A DNA stretch of 40,583 bases from Pseudomonadota bacterium (GTDB lineage: Bacteria; Pseudomonadota; Alphaproteobacteria; Rhodospirillales; Magnetospirillaceae), in NCBI GenBank assembly GCA_021782815.1, contig JAJXUO010000026.1, positions 1 to 40,583 on the forward strand, given 5' to 3'. This document shows, piece after piece, positions 14,731 through 23,495 of the stretch. Below the pieces are notes generated by a model, which ran no database searches, was not told the DNA's origin, and saw only the letters and a list, made by a program, of their open reading frames with translations. The translations under genes and the position numbers were made by a program. Every line of letters begins with the position of its first letter. Within the stretch, counting starts at the first letter, position 1.

Positions 14731-16586
14731 TGCGCGGCTACCGCCTGCCGTTCGGCCTGCTGTTCCTCGCCGTTCTCGCCGCCATGCTGCTGGCCTCGCG
14801 GCTGGCTCTGCGCAGCGGCGATGACGCCAGCCAGCACACCCGCACCATCGCCACCTTCGACGCCATCGCCCGCGCCGAAACCGACCTCGACCGGGACGTT
14901 CTGCTGGTCGCCGCCTCGGAGCTGCCCAATTACGATCCCTTCGTAACCCATGGCCGCGCCCTGGAGGCCGCCCTGGATGGGGTCGAAGGGCAGGTGCTCG
15001 CCCTGGGCGCGGCGGATTCGGCGGCGGCTTGGCGGCAGTACAGCGTCCTGATGGCGCGCAAGCTCTCCTTGGCCGACCGCATCAAACGGACGGCCGCTTT
15101 CGCCAACAACGAGGAGGCTTATCTGCCCGCCGCTCTGGACGCCTATGCCGCGCACGGCGATCCCGTGATCACCCGGGCCCTGCGCCGGGTTCTGGTCCTG
15201 GCGCTGACCGTGAAACTCCCCGACGATCTGATGGCGCGGCTGGAGCGCGGCCTGCCTGCCGCGACCGGCGGCGGTGAAGCCGCCGCCCTGGCGCAACACA
15301 CCCGCATGCTGGCCGGGCAACGCCTGCGGCTGCGCGATGCCGTGGACGCCTATTTCCAGGTGCCGAGCCATGCCCGCATGGCCATGGCCCGCACCCTTTA
15401 CATGAACGCCTACGCCGCCCGCCAGGACAGCCGGCGCCGGCTGCTGAAAGGCCTGATCCTGGCCGCCGGCGGACTGCTGCCCCTGCTGGCCGGGCTGCTG
15501 CTGCTGCTGCTGCGGGCCGAACGGCAAAACCGCCACGCCCTCGAGCGCCTGCGCAAGCTCGGCACCGCCGTGGAGCAAAGCCCCATCGCCATCATGATCA
15601 CCGATGCCGACGGCGCCATCGAATATGTCAATCCGCAGTTCGAGACCATCACCGGCTATGCCTTCGCCGAGGCGCGCGGCAAAAATCCCCGGCTGCTGAA
15701 GTCGGGCCGCACCGATCCCGCCCAGTTCCGCGCCCTATGGGCCACCATCCGCAGCGGCATGACCTGGCAGGGCGAACTGATCAACCGCCGCAAGGACGGC
15801 ACCGAACTGATCGAACAGGCGGTGATCTCGCCCATTGCCGACGCCAGCGGGCGCATCACCCATTATGTCGGCATGAAGCAGGACGTCACCCAGTTGCGCC
15901 GCCAGGAGGATCTGCTGTCCTCGGTCCATGTGGATCTGGAACAGCTTTTGTTCGCCACCTGCCACGATCTGCAGGAGCCCGCCCGCCAGATCGCCACCAT
16001 GGCCCAGCTTCTGGAGCATGCCGTTCCCGAAGGGCTCCCCGAGGAGGCCCGCTTCGCCCTTCAGGCCATTCTGACGGAAAGCGCCCAGTTGCGCATCTTC
16101 GTGGCCGGACTGTCTGAATTCGCCCGCGCCGGCCATTCCCGCCACGCCTTCACCGACGTGGATCTGAACACCCTGCTGACCGCCCTGGTGCGCGATTTGG
16201 CCGGCGATGAAGAGTACATCTCCCTGGCGGCCCTGCCGGTCGTTCCCGGCGATCCCGCCCAACTCTTCATCCTCTTCGACACTCTGCTGTCCAACGCCCT
16301 GAAATTCCGCTCTCCCGAACGCCCGCTGGCGATCGCCGTCGGCGCCTGCCGCGAGGGCGATCTGTGGCGCTTCGATATCGAGGACAACGGCATCGGCATC
16401 GAGGCGCGCTATCTGCCCACCCTGATCCGGCCCTTCTCCCGCCTGCATCCGCGCACCCGCTATCCCGGCTCCGGCCTGGGGCTGATCACCGCCCTGCGCA
16501 TCGCCCGCCAGCATAACGGCACCCTGTCGATCCGCTCGGTCCCGGGGCAAGGCACCACCGTGCAGGTGTGGCTGCAGGGACGGTAG
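14727..16586 (+). CDS. Membrane histidine kinase with DAHL-like periplasmic domain and PAS
   Basis: The 619-residue product has membrane segments at about 8-28 and 243-263 and an all-helical periplasmic region between them; DRDVLLVAASELPNYDPF near 55-72 is the pattern I associate with the DAHL sensor domain. A PAS domain spans about 278-395 (AVEQSPIAIMITDADG...VTQLRRQ). The kinase core has CHDLQEPARQI with His413, N box LLSNALKFR, DNGIGIE and GSGLGLI, all apparently intact. No receiver is fused. It overlaps the peroxidase gene by four bases (ATGA), so they are made together, and the REC-PAS-GGDEF-EAL gene starts 111 bases downstream and is the obvious candidate partner. The H box resembles that of the CBS kinase at 5848-7452. 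Confidence 0.93.
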   Translation: MMRGYRLPFGLLFLAVLAAMLLASRLALRSGDDASQHTRTIATFDAIARAETDLDRDVLLVAASELPNYDPFVTHGRALEAALDGVEGQVLALGAADSAAAWRQYSVLMARKLSLADRIKRTAAFANNEEAYLPAALDAYAAHGDPVITRALRRVLVLALTVKLPDDLMARLERGLPAATGGGEAAALAQHTRMLAGQRLRLRDAVDAYFQVPSHARMAMARTLYMNAYAARQDSRRRLLKGLILAAGGLLPLLAGLLLLLLRAERQNRHALERLRKLGTAVEQSPIAIMITDADGAIEYVNPQFETITGYAFAEARGKNPRLLKSGRTDPAQFRALWATIRSGMTWQGELINRRKDGTELIEQAVISPIADASGRITHYVGMKQDVTQLRRQEDLLSSVHVDLEQLLFATCHDLQEPARQIATMAQLLEHAVPEGLPEEARFALQAILTESAQLRIFVAGLSEFARAGHSRHAFTDVDLNTLLTALVRDLAGDEEYISLAALPVVPGDPAQLFILFDTLLSNALKFRSPERPLAIAVGACREGDLWRFDIEDNGIGIEARYLPTLIRPFSRLHPRTRYPGSGLGLITALRIARQHNGTLSIRSVPGQGTTVQVWLQGR

Positions 16587-16630
16587 GGCCGGCGAAATCC
16601 AATAAATTTGCAACAATTTTTAGATATCCC

Positions 16631-16659
16631 GTGACAGAGCCAGGCAAACCATAGATACT
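16631..16659 (+). promoter_or_regulatory. Candidate promoter of the REC-PAS-GGDEF-EAL gene
   Basis: GTGACA (16631-16636, five of six -35 consensus bases) and GATACT (16654-16659, four of six) are 17 bases apart in an AT-rich gap, about 40 bases before the start codon. The gene may thus be expressed separately from the peroxidase-kinase pair. Confidence 0.5.
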
Positions 16660-16697
16660 TTCGTATAGTTACGACGTTTTATTCAGGCTGATTGATA

Positions 16698-18779
16698 ATG
16701 ACTGGCTTGCAGTCTGACGCTCCGAAATCCGTTCTGCTGGTGGATGACAATCCCCTGGATTCCCAACTGGCCGCCGCCCGCCTGGAACGCTTTGCCGACA
16801 TCCGCCTTTCCTGCGTCTCGTCCCAGGCCGAATGCCTGGATTTTCTTGGAAAGCACAAAGTCGACGCCATTCTGCTCGACGCCCATCTCCCCGACGGCGA
16901 AGGCGTGGAACTGATCGACCGCGTGCTGGCCAATTGCGGCCCCGCCGCCGTCATCATCCTGACCGGCAGCGACGACGAACAGTTCGGCCTGACCGCCGTC
17001 AATCGCGGTTGTCAGGATTTCCTGGTCAAGGGCGCCATCCACAACCAGATCATCTACCGCGCGATTCTGTATGCCATCGAGCGCAAACGCGGCGAGGCCC
17101 AGTCCAGACTCTACGACGAAGTGATCAACACCATCCACGAGGGGATCTGCATCACCGACGCCCGGGCCAACATCGTCAGCGTCAACCCGGCCTTCTGCCG
17201 CATCACCGGCTACCAGCCCAGTGAAGTGATCGGTCAAAATCCCCGGCTGCTGTCCTCGGGCCGGCAGGACGAAGGCTTTTACCAGGCCCTGTGGGAGGCC
17301 TTGCGTCAACAGGGCGCCTGGCGCGGCGAGATCTGGAACCGCGCCAAAAGCGGCGAGATCTATCCGCAATGGCTCAGCATCTCCGCCGTCGGCGGCCCCG
17401 ACCCCGACTCCTTGCGTTATGTCGGGGTGTTTCTCGACATCACCGCCTTGAAGGCACATGAACATTCCCTGCTGCATCTGGCCCACCACGACAGCCTGAC
17501 CGGCCTGCCCAACCGCCTGTTGCTGCAAGACCGCGTTGAGCGGGCCATCGAGTTCGCCAGGCGCGACCAAAGCCGCATCGCCCTGCTGTTCCTCGATCTC
17601 GATCACTTCAAGATCGTCAACGACAGCCTGGGCCACGCCGTCGGCGACGAGCTTCTGAAACGGGTGAGCGCCCGCCTGAGCGGCGTCCTGCGGCGCAGCG
17701 ACACCGTGGCGCGGCTGGGCGGCGACGAATTCATGATTCTGGCGTCCGATGTCGGCTCGGCGGCCGAGATCGCCGAAATCGCCGGGAAGATCGCCGAAGC
17801 CCTGGCCGCGCCCGTGGAACTTGCCGGTCATACCCTGAACATCGGCGGCAGTATCGGCGTGGCGGTGTTTCCGGAAGACGGCGGCGACTTCCCCACCCTG
17901 ATGCAACATGCCGACACCGCCATGTACCGGGCCAAGCATAACGGCCGCAACACCTTCTGCCTCTTTGATCCGCATATGAACGCCGAAGCGGTGGACCGCC
18001 TGCGGATGGAGGCGGAATTGCGCCAGGCCATCGCCAACGGCGAATTCGAACTGCATTACCAGCCGCAGATCGATCTCGGCACCCGGCGGCTGATCGGCGT
18101 GGAGGCATTGATCCGCTGGAACTGCCGCAAGCGCGGCCTGGTGCCCCCCTCGGTGTTCATCCCCATCGCCGAGGAAAGCAACCTGATTTCACAGATCGGC
18201 GCCTGGGTGATCGAGGAGGCTTGCCGCCAGCTCGCCCGCTGGCGCGAAGCCGGATTGCCCGGCATGCGGGTGGCGGTCAACGTCTCGGCCCGGCAGTTCG
18301 CCAACAGCGCCTTTGCCGAAACCCTCGCCCGTCTGCTGGAACGCCACCGCCTCGACCACAGCCAGATGGAGGTGGAGCTGACGGAAAGCACGGTGATGGC
18401 CAATCCGAAAACCACCATCGCGCAGTTGCACCGGCTGCGCGCCGCGGGCATCCAGGTGTCGGTGGATGATTTCGGCACCGGCTACTCCTCGCTCAGCTAT
18501 CTGAAGCGCCTGCCCATTTCCACCATCAAGATCGACCGCTCCTTCGTGCACGACGTGCACGCCGAAAACGATAATGCCGCCATCGTCGCCGCCATTCTCG
18601 GGCTGGCCAAGGCCCTCGACATGTCCATCATCGCCGAGGGCGTGGAAACCGAAGCCGAGGAAAACCATCTGCGCGGCGCCGGCGCCATCGCCGTGCAGGG
18701 CTTCCGGTACGCCCGGCCGATGCCTCCCGCCGCCCTGGTTTCATGGATGCGTCGGGACCTGGGGCGAACGGCTTTCTGA
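16698..18779 (+). CDS. Response regulator with PAS, GGDEF and EAL domains (c-di-GMP turnover)
   Basis: The 693-residue product has a receiver domain (about 10-125; acidic pair Asp16-Asp17, phospho-acceptor Asp61 in AILLDAHLPDG, Lys in FLVKG), a PAS domain (135-250), a GGDEF domain (262-425) with an intact GGDEF at 341-345, and an EAL domain (435-685) with EAL at 469-471, ELTES and DDFGTGYSS. Both c-di-GMP synthesis and breakdown motifs are therefore intact. It is cytoplasmic. I chose ATG 16698; a TTG two codons earlier is less likely. It probably takes phosphate from the kinase encoded just upstream, linking periplasmic redox state to c-di-GMP; that link is inference. The PAS domain is of the same subtype as in that kinase and in the protein at 34263-36368. 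Confidence 0.95.
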   Translation: MTGLQSDAPKSVLLVDDNPLDSQLAAARLERFADIRLSCVSSQAECLDFLGKHKVDAILLDAHLPDGEGVELIDRVLANCGPAAVIILTGSDDEQFGLTAVNRGCQDFLVKGAIHNQIIYRAILYAIERKRGEAQSRLYDEVINTIHEGICITDARANIVSVNPAFCRITGYQPSEVIGQNPRLLSSGRQDEGFYQALWEALRQQGAWRGEIWNRAKSGEIYPQWLSISAVGGPDPDSLRYVGVFLDITALKAHEHSLLHLAHHDSLTGLPNRLLLQDRVERAIEFARRDQSRIALLFLDLDHFKIVNDSLGHAVGDELLKRVSARLSGVLRRSDTVARLGGDEFMILASDVGSAAEIAEIAGKIAEALAAPVELAGHTLNIGGSIGVAVFPEDGGDFPTLMQHADTAMYRAKHNGRNTFCLFDPHMNAEAVDRLRMEAELRQAIANGEFELHYQPQIDLGTRRLIGVEALIRWNCRKRGLVPPSVFIPIAEESNLISQIGAWVIEEACRQLARWREAGLPGMRVAVNVSARQFANSAFAETLARLLERHRLDHSQMEVELTESTVMANPKTTIAQLHRLRAAGIQVSVDDFGTGYSSLSYLKRLPISTIKIDRSFVHDVHAENDNAAIVAAILGLAKALDMSIIAEGVETEAEENHLRGAGAIAVQGFRYARPMPPAALVSWMRRDLGRTAF

Positions 18780-18824
18780 GCGCCCGCCCGTTCAGATGCG
18801 GATGACAGGAGGGCCGCCGCGCCC

Positions 18825-19463
18825 TCAATGCACCTTGAGGCCGAACTTCGACAGATCGATGGGCAGGCCGGTATAATCGGCGGGCCGCACGAAACTGGCG
18901 GCGCTGACATGGCCGCGGCGCAGATGGCTGAGCGAGGTTTCCACGCTGGTCTCGTGGCCTTCGAAACGCACCATGCCGCTGGCCCGCATCAGAATGCCGT
19001 CGCGGGTGAACCACATGGTGCCGCGAAAGCTGCCGCCCATGGCGCTGGAGCCGGTCACGTCATAGCGGGTGCAGGGTTCGCCATTGACGGTTTCGCTGCC
19101 GGTGGGACGGCGGTTCAGCATGACGCCGTCGAAGCCGCCCACCAGCGCCGCCGCCTGGGTGAAGCTGGTGGTGACGTACCATTTGCGTTCGGGCCACATC
19201 ATGGTGGCTTCGTCCATATCCCGGCGCAGCAGCAGGATCTGCGGCCCGCCCAGGGCGCCGAAATCGCGCCGCTCGCGCCCATGCGCATGCATTAAGGTGC
19301 CGTGAAAGCCCCCCATCGCTCCGGTGCGGATCTGGAAATCGGCGGTGTATTGCACCCTGGCGTCCAAAAGATCGGCGGCCGAGACCAGAGAGGCGCGGGC
19401 CGGGGCGAAGGTGAAGATCATCGCCAGCAGGGCCAAAGCCGGAATGGAAAAGCGGCGAAGCAC
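18825..19463 (-). CDS. Exported hypothetical protein (DUF4412/LolA-like fold possible)
   Basis: The 212-residue product has a clear signal peptide (LRRFSIPALALLAMIFTFAPARAS). The mature part is beta-rich: repeated short strands with small turns (VQYTADFQIRTGAMGGFHGTLMHAHGRERRDF, RRDMDEATMMWPERKWYVTT), ending in a KFGLKVH tail. This pattern, a protein that handles a 'mature phenotype' of curved beta sheet, recalls LolA/DUF4412-type periplasmic proteins, but I do not recognise a family with certainty. I chose the GTG at 19463 because tggagg lies eight bases before it; the frame continues upstream without such a site. It converges with the GGDEF-EAL gene, with only 45 bases between and no clear terminator. 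Confidence 0.75.
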   Translation of the reverse strand: MLRRFSIPALALLAMIFTFAPARASLVSAADLLDARVQYTADFQIRTGAMGGFHGTLMHAHGRERRDFGALGGPQILLLRRDMDEATMMWPERKWYVTTSFTQAAALVGGFDGVMLNRRPTGSETVNGEPCTRYDVTGSSAMGGSFRGTMWFTRDGILMRASGMVRFEGHETSVETSLSHLRRGHVSAASFVRPADYTGLPIDLSKFGLKVH

Positions 19464-19558
19464 GGATGAAACCTCCAGAAAATCCGATATCCCTTGGCAA
19501 GGTGGGGCACTATGCGCCAAAAGAAAGGTGATTTTAAGGCAAGCCGCACGGTCCCCCC

Positions 19559-20245
19559 ATGATTTTAAGCCCCATCTCCCTGCCCGACCTGCCCGACCGC
19601 CTGGCCCGCTTCGAGGCCTGCCTGGCCGGCGAGCCCTTAGGCCTGGCCGCCTTCCGCCGCATCGCCGCCACCCTGGCCTTCGTCGAGGGCGGCATTCTGG
19701 AACTGTCGCAGGACGACCGGGAACGGCGCGAGGCCTGGGAGCTCTGCCGCTCGTTCGGCATGGGGATCTGGGAAGGCCCGCTGGGCGCGCCCCCCGCCGA
19801 CAGTCTGCCCTTCACCTACGACGGACGGCGCGTGCGCGGCGACATGGAGCCCTCGGTCATCGTGCATGAGGTGGGGCATCTGCAGACCTGCGCCCGCGAA
19901 CGCCGCCATGTGGCCGATTTCGGCCTGGGCGCCGGACCGGAAACGCAAAAGCGGGCCGAGGCCGACGCCCTGATGACGGTGTTCGGGGTGGAGCGCGAGA
20001 TGGAGGAGGCCCTGGCCTCGCTGCAGGGCATCCTGTGGGAGGCGGAACTGGGCCACCCGGCCATTCTGGCCCATCTGGAGCAGAACTGGCTGGAGGGGGG
20101 CGACAGCCCGCAGAACCGCGCCCATTTCCTGAAGGTGCTGAAGGCCTTGCACGGCGCCGGTCTGATCGACGACGAGGCCCGGCCCACCCGATCCTTGCGC
20201 GAAAGCGACGACCGGGCCTTCCTCGGCCCGCTGACCACGCCCTGA
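19559..20245 (+). CDS. Hypothetical protein with HEVGH metal-binding motif (distant EpmC/YfcM resemblance)
   Basis: The 228-residue product is cytoplasmic by sequence (no leader or membrane segment). Residues 99-123 read SVIVHEVGH, then a spacer, RRHVADFGLG; HExxH at 103-107 is a typical zinc or iron site. The order H-E-x-x-H, an Arg-Arg pair, an acidic-Phe-Gly (DFG) and later acidic residues (RAEAD, 132-136) recalls EpmC (YfcM), the hydroxylase of elongation factor P, where I remember HEIAHW...RRELVDFGYW. The rest does not obviously match, so a relation is only a hypothesis; an unrelated metallopeptidase-like protein is possible. No strong ribosome binding site precedes the ATG at 19559. No epmA, epmB or efp gene is in the window. 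Confidence 0.75.
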   Translation: MILSPISLPDLPDRLARFEACLAGEPLGLAAFRRIAATLAFVEGGILELSQDDRERREAWELCRSFGMGIWEGPLGAPPADSLPFTYDGRRVRGDMEPSVIVHEVGHLQTCARERRHVADFGLGAGPETQKRAEADALMTVFGVEREMEEALASLQGILWEAELGHPAILAHLEQNWLEGGDSPQNRAHFLKVLKALHGAGLIDDEARPTRSLRESDDRAFLGPLTTP

Positions 20246-20376
20246 CGGCGATACCGTTGTATAAAGGCGCGCACCATCAGGACGCTTCCCTCGGCGCCGG
20301 GCAAGGGGTAGCCTGCTGACGGCCTCTCCGGCACGGCATGGAGGCGGCGGGCTTTGGGAGGGACAAGGTCGGCAGA

Positions 20377-22491
20377 ATGAACGTTGACGGGCGAACGATC
20401 GCATCCGAAAGCCATGAGCGCGAGCTGGTTCGCGTCAACCGCGCCCTGGCGACCTTCACCCGCGCCACCGAGGCGCTGGTGCATGCCAGCGATGAACAGC
20501 AGCTGCTGAACGATATCTGCCGCATCATGGTGGAGGTGGGCGGCTACCTGTTCGCCTGGGTCGGCTACGTGCAGCACGACGACGAACGCTCGGTGTGGCC
20601 GGTGGCCCGCTTCGGCGACGACAAGGGCTATATCAGCCGCGCCCGCGTCAACTGGAACGAACAGTCGGAACGGGGCCGCGGTCCCACCGGCGAGGCCATC
20701 CGCAGCGGCACGGTGCAGGTGGCCTATACCGGCGACAGCCGGCATTTCGCCCCCTGGCGCGAGGAAGCCCTGCGCTGCGGCTTCAAATCCAGCCTGTCGC
20801 TGCCGCTACTGGTGGAGGGGCGGGTCATCGGCGTGCTGCATCTCTATGCGCGCAGCGAGGCTCCCTATGATCAGGACGAACTGCACCTGATGGAGCATCT
20901 GTGCCGCAATATCGCCTACGGCATCGACATGCAGCGCATGCAGTTCGAACGGCACCGCGCCGAACGCGAGCTGAAGGAATCGGAAGGGCGCTACCGCTCG
21001 CTGGTGGAACTGTCGCCCGACGCCATCGTCGTCCATACCCAAGGGATCATCATCTTCTCCAACTCCGCCGCCAACAGCCTGTTCGGCGTCACCGCCAGCC
21101 AGCCGCTGGTGGGGCGGCGCCTTCTGGATCTGGTGCATCCCGACGATGTGTCCCTGGCCGACCAGCGCCTCAATCTCGATGAGGCCAGCGGCGCCGTGGA
21201 AGAACGGCTGATCCGCCTGGACGGCAGCTATTTCGCCGCCGAGGTGACCTCGGCCCCCATCATTTTCCATGGCGTGCATGCCCGCCAGGTGGTGATCCGC
21301 GACATCACCGAGCGCAAACAGGTGCATGCCCAGCTGGTGCAGACCGCCAAGCTGGCCACCCTGGGCGAAATGGCGGCGGGCATGGCGCACGAACTCAGCC
21401 AGCCCACCAACATCATGCGCATGGCCGCCGAAAGCGCGCTGATGATGCTGGAGCGGGGCAAGGCCGACGGCCCCTATCTGGTCAAGCAGTTCAGCCTGAT
21501 CGCCTCGCAGACCGGGCGCATGGCCGAGATCATCGATCATATCCGCATCTTCAGCCGCAAGGACACCGGCGCGGTGGAAACCTTCGACGCCCGCCGCTCG
21601 CTGTCGCTGGCCGCCGAACTGCTGGCGCCGCAGCTGCAGGCCGCCGACGTGGCCCTCGACTGCCGCCTGCCCGAGCAAAGCTGCCTGGTGCGCGGCCGCC
21701 CGGTGCAGCTGGAACAGGTCGTCATCAATCTCCTGTCCAACGCCACCGACGCCGTGAAAAGCGCGCGGGCCGCCGAGCCCGGCCGCAAGGGCAAGGTGAC
21801 GCTGGAGGCCCGCCTCACCGGCCCGGACGATCTGCTGGTTACCGTCACCGACAACGGCACCGGCATCAGCAGCCAGGATCTCGACCGCATTTTCGAGCCC
21901 TTCTTCACCACCAAGGAAGTGGGCAGCGGCACCGGCCTGGGGCTTTCGGTCAGTTTCGGCATCATCAATTCCATGGGCGGCAAACTGGAAGCCCGCAACA
22001 TGCCCGATCAGGGCGCCCAGTTCCGCGTCAGCCTGCCCCTGACGCGGGGCCAGGCCGCCCCCGCCCCCCCCCCGCCCCGCCCCCCCGTCGCCCTGGGCGA
22101 GGAGGAGGATGGCGATTATCTGCCCGGCCATCACGTGCTGCTGGTGGACGACGAGGTGCAGGCCACCGAAACCATGGCGGCCTATCTGTCCGAACTGGGC
22201 TACAAGGTGTCCACCGCCCATAGCGGCAAAAGCGCCCTGGCCCGCTTCGAGGACGATCCCGCCGATCTGGTGATGACCGATATCCGCATGCCCGACGGCG
22301 ACGGCGAGGAACTGATCCGCGCCTTGCGCGCCCTCGACCCCGATCTGCCCATCGTGGTGGTGACCGGCCATATGGGCGCCACCGAAACCCTGGCCGCCAC
22401 CGGCAATGCCAAATCGGTCGTTCTTCTGAAAAAACCTATTAGCCTTCCCCAGATGGTGGAAACCCTGGAAAAATTAATCTCATTTTCCTGA
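20377..22491 (+). CDS. Hybrid histidine kinase: GAF, PAS, HisKA, HATPase, REC
   Basis: The 704-residue product is soluble. It has a GAF domain (about 45-190; GYLFAWVGYV, SLPLLVEGRVIGVLHLYA), a PAS domain (205-320), the H box GEMAAGMAHELSQPTN with His338, an ATPase domain (NLLSNATDAV, DNGTGI, FEPFFTTKE, GTGLGLSVS) and, after a Pro-rich linker, a receiver domain with Asp635 in LVMTDIRMPDG. The MAHELSQP box is the type found in NtrB/DctB-like kinases. I place the start at ATG 20377, with aaggt eight bases upstream; ATG 20338 has no site. The linker is encoded by a run of ten cytosines (22064-22073). The LuxR-type regulator 75 bases downstream is the likely output partner. Confidence 0.93.
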   Translation: MNVDGRTIASESHERELVRVNRALATFTRATEALVHASDEQQLLNDICRIMVEVGGYLFAWVGYVQHDDERSVWPVARFGDDKGYISRARVNWNEQSERGRGPTGEAIRSGTVQVAYTGDSRHFAPWREEALRCGFKSSLSLPLLVEGRVIGVLHLYARSEAPYDQDELHLMEHLCRNIAYGIDMQRMQFERHRAERELKESEGRYRSLVELSPDAIVVHTQGIIIFSNSAANSLFGVTASQPLVGRRLLDLVHPDDVSLADQRLNLDEASGAVEERLIRLDGSYFAAEVTSAPIIFHGVHARQVVIRDITERKQVHAQLVQTAKLATLGEMAAGMAHELSQPTNIMRMAAESALMMLERGKADGPYLVKQFSLIASQTGRMAEIIDHIRIFSRKDTGAVETFDARRSLSLAAELLAPQLQAADVALDCRLPEQSCLVRGRPVQLEQVVINLLSNATDAVKSARAAEPGRKGKVTLEARLTGPDDLLVTVTDNGTGISSQDLDRIFEPFFTTKEVGSGTGLGLSVSFGIINSMGGKLEARNMPDQGAQFRVSLPLTRGQAAPAPPPPRPPVALGEEEDGDYLPGHHVLLVDDEVQATETMAAYLSELGYKVSTAHSGKSALARFEDDPADLVMTDIRMPDGDGEELIRALRALDPDLPIVVVTGHMGATETLAATGNAKSVVLLKKPISLPQMVETLEKLISFS

Positions 22492-22566
22492 GTTTTTGGG
22501 GTGTCGGCTTAAATACCGCTTTGGTATAGTCAAAAAATCCAGTTCGTGATGCATGGGAGTTGATTG

Positions 22567-23208
22567 ATGCACATCCTGGTCGCAGACGACCATAATCTGG
22601 TCCGTGACGGGTTAAAGCCGTTCCTGACCGAACTGGATCCCAACGCGGTGATCTTGGACGCCTCCAATTTCGACGATGCCCTGACCCAGGCCAAGGCCGC
22701 CGACGGGTTGGGCCTGGTGCTGCTGGATCTGCGCATGCCGGGCATGAACGGCCTTCAGGGCGTTGAAACCATGCGCAAAGCCCGCCCCGGCGTGCCGGTG
22801 GTCATCCTGTCGGGCCATGTGGAGCGCGAGGAAGTGCTGGCCGCCGTGCGCGCCGGCGCCTCGGGCTATATTCCCAAAACCATCAGCGGCACCGCCCTGA
22901 TCAATGCCCTGCGCCTGGTGCTGGCCGGCGAATCCTATCTGCCCCCCAGCATTCTGATGGATAATACCCCTTCGGAGTCCAAGCCGCCGGCGTCGCCGCT
23001 GTCCACCCTGTCGGCGCGCGAGCGGGAAATCCTCGGCTACCTGATCGAGGGGCAGACCAACAAGGAAATCGCCCGCCGCCTGGACCTGCAGGAAATCACC
23101 ATCAAGATCCACCTGCGCAACGTCTATCGTAAGATCGGCGCCGTCAATCGGGCCCAGGCCGTGCGTATCGCCCTGTCCTCGGGCTGGGTGCTGACCCCCA
23201 TCACCTGA
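22567..23208 (+). CDS. LuxR/NarL-family response regulator
   Basis: The 213-residue product has a receiver domain (1-120: acidic pair in VADDHN, phospho-acceptor Asp in LVLLDLRMPGMNG, Lys in YIPKT) and a C-terminal helix-turn-helix of the LuxR type (LSAREREILGYLIEGQTNKEIARRL...VKIHLRNVYRKIGAVNRAQAV pattern, about 145-205). It should dimerise on phosphorylation and bind promoters. The ATG at 22567 has ggag seven bases upstream. It follows the hybrid kinase at 75 bases, with a tatagt hexamer in the gap that may be a promoter of its own, and ends at a strong terminator. Its targets cannot be read from the sequence. Confidence 0.95.
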   Translation: MHILVADDHNLVRDGLKPFLTELDPNAVILDASNFDDALTQAKAADGLGLVLLDLRMPGMNGLQGVETMRKARPGVPVVILSGHVEREEVLAAVRAGASGYIPKTISGTALINALRLVLAGESYLPPSILMDNTPSESKPPASPLSTLSAREREILGYLIEGQTNKEIARRLDLQEITIKIHLRNVYRKIGAVNRAQAVRIALSSGWVLTPIT

Positions 23209-23235
23209 AAAGCGGCGGCGCATCGCCCCCGTCCC

Positions 23236-23259
23236 AGGCGGCCTTCGGGCCGCCTTTTT
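23236..23259 (+). terminator. Intrinsic terminator after the LuxR-type regulator
   Basis: An 8-bp GC stem aggcggcc/ggccgcct with a ttcg tetraloop is followed by a T-run. Confidence 0.92.
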
Positions 23260-23495
23260 CATGGCCTCGTCCCCGATGCCCCGCCGGGGAAAGGCGGCCG
23301 AACTCCGTTCACTGTCACACAACCGTCAGCAAATGCCCGGCTATTAGGCTTTTCCCGCCCATCCAAAAGGAGTATTGCTCAAAGGACGGGCAGCCCATGC
23401 CGCATCCTGGGGGGAAGATGGCGGAATTCCGCATCTTTGCGGAGTGGCATAGCGGTTGCATCGCCATTGGAGATGGTAATAAAAAGGGGGCGCCG

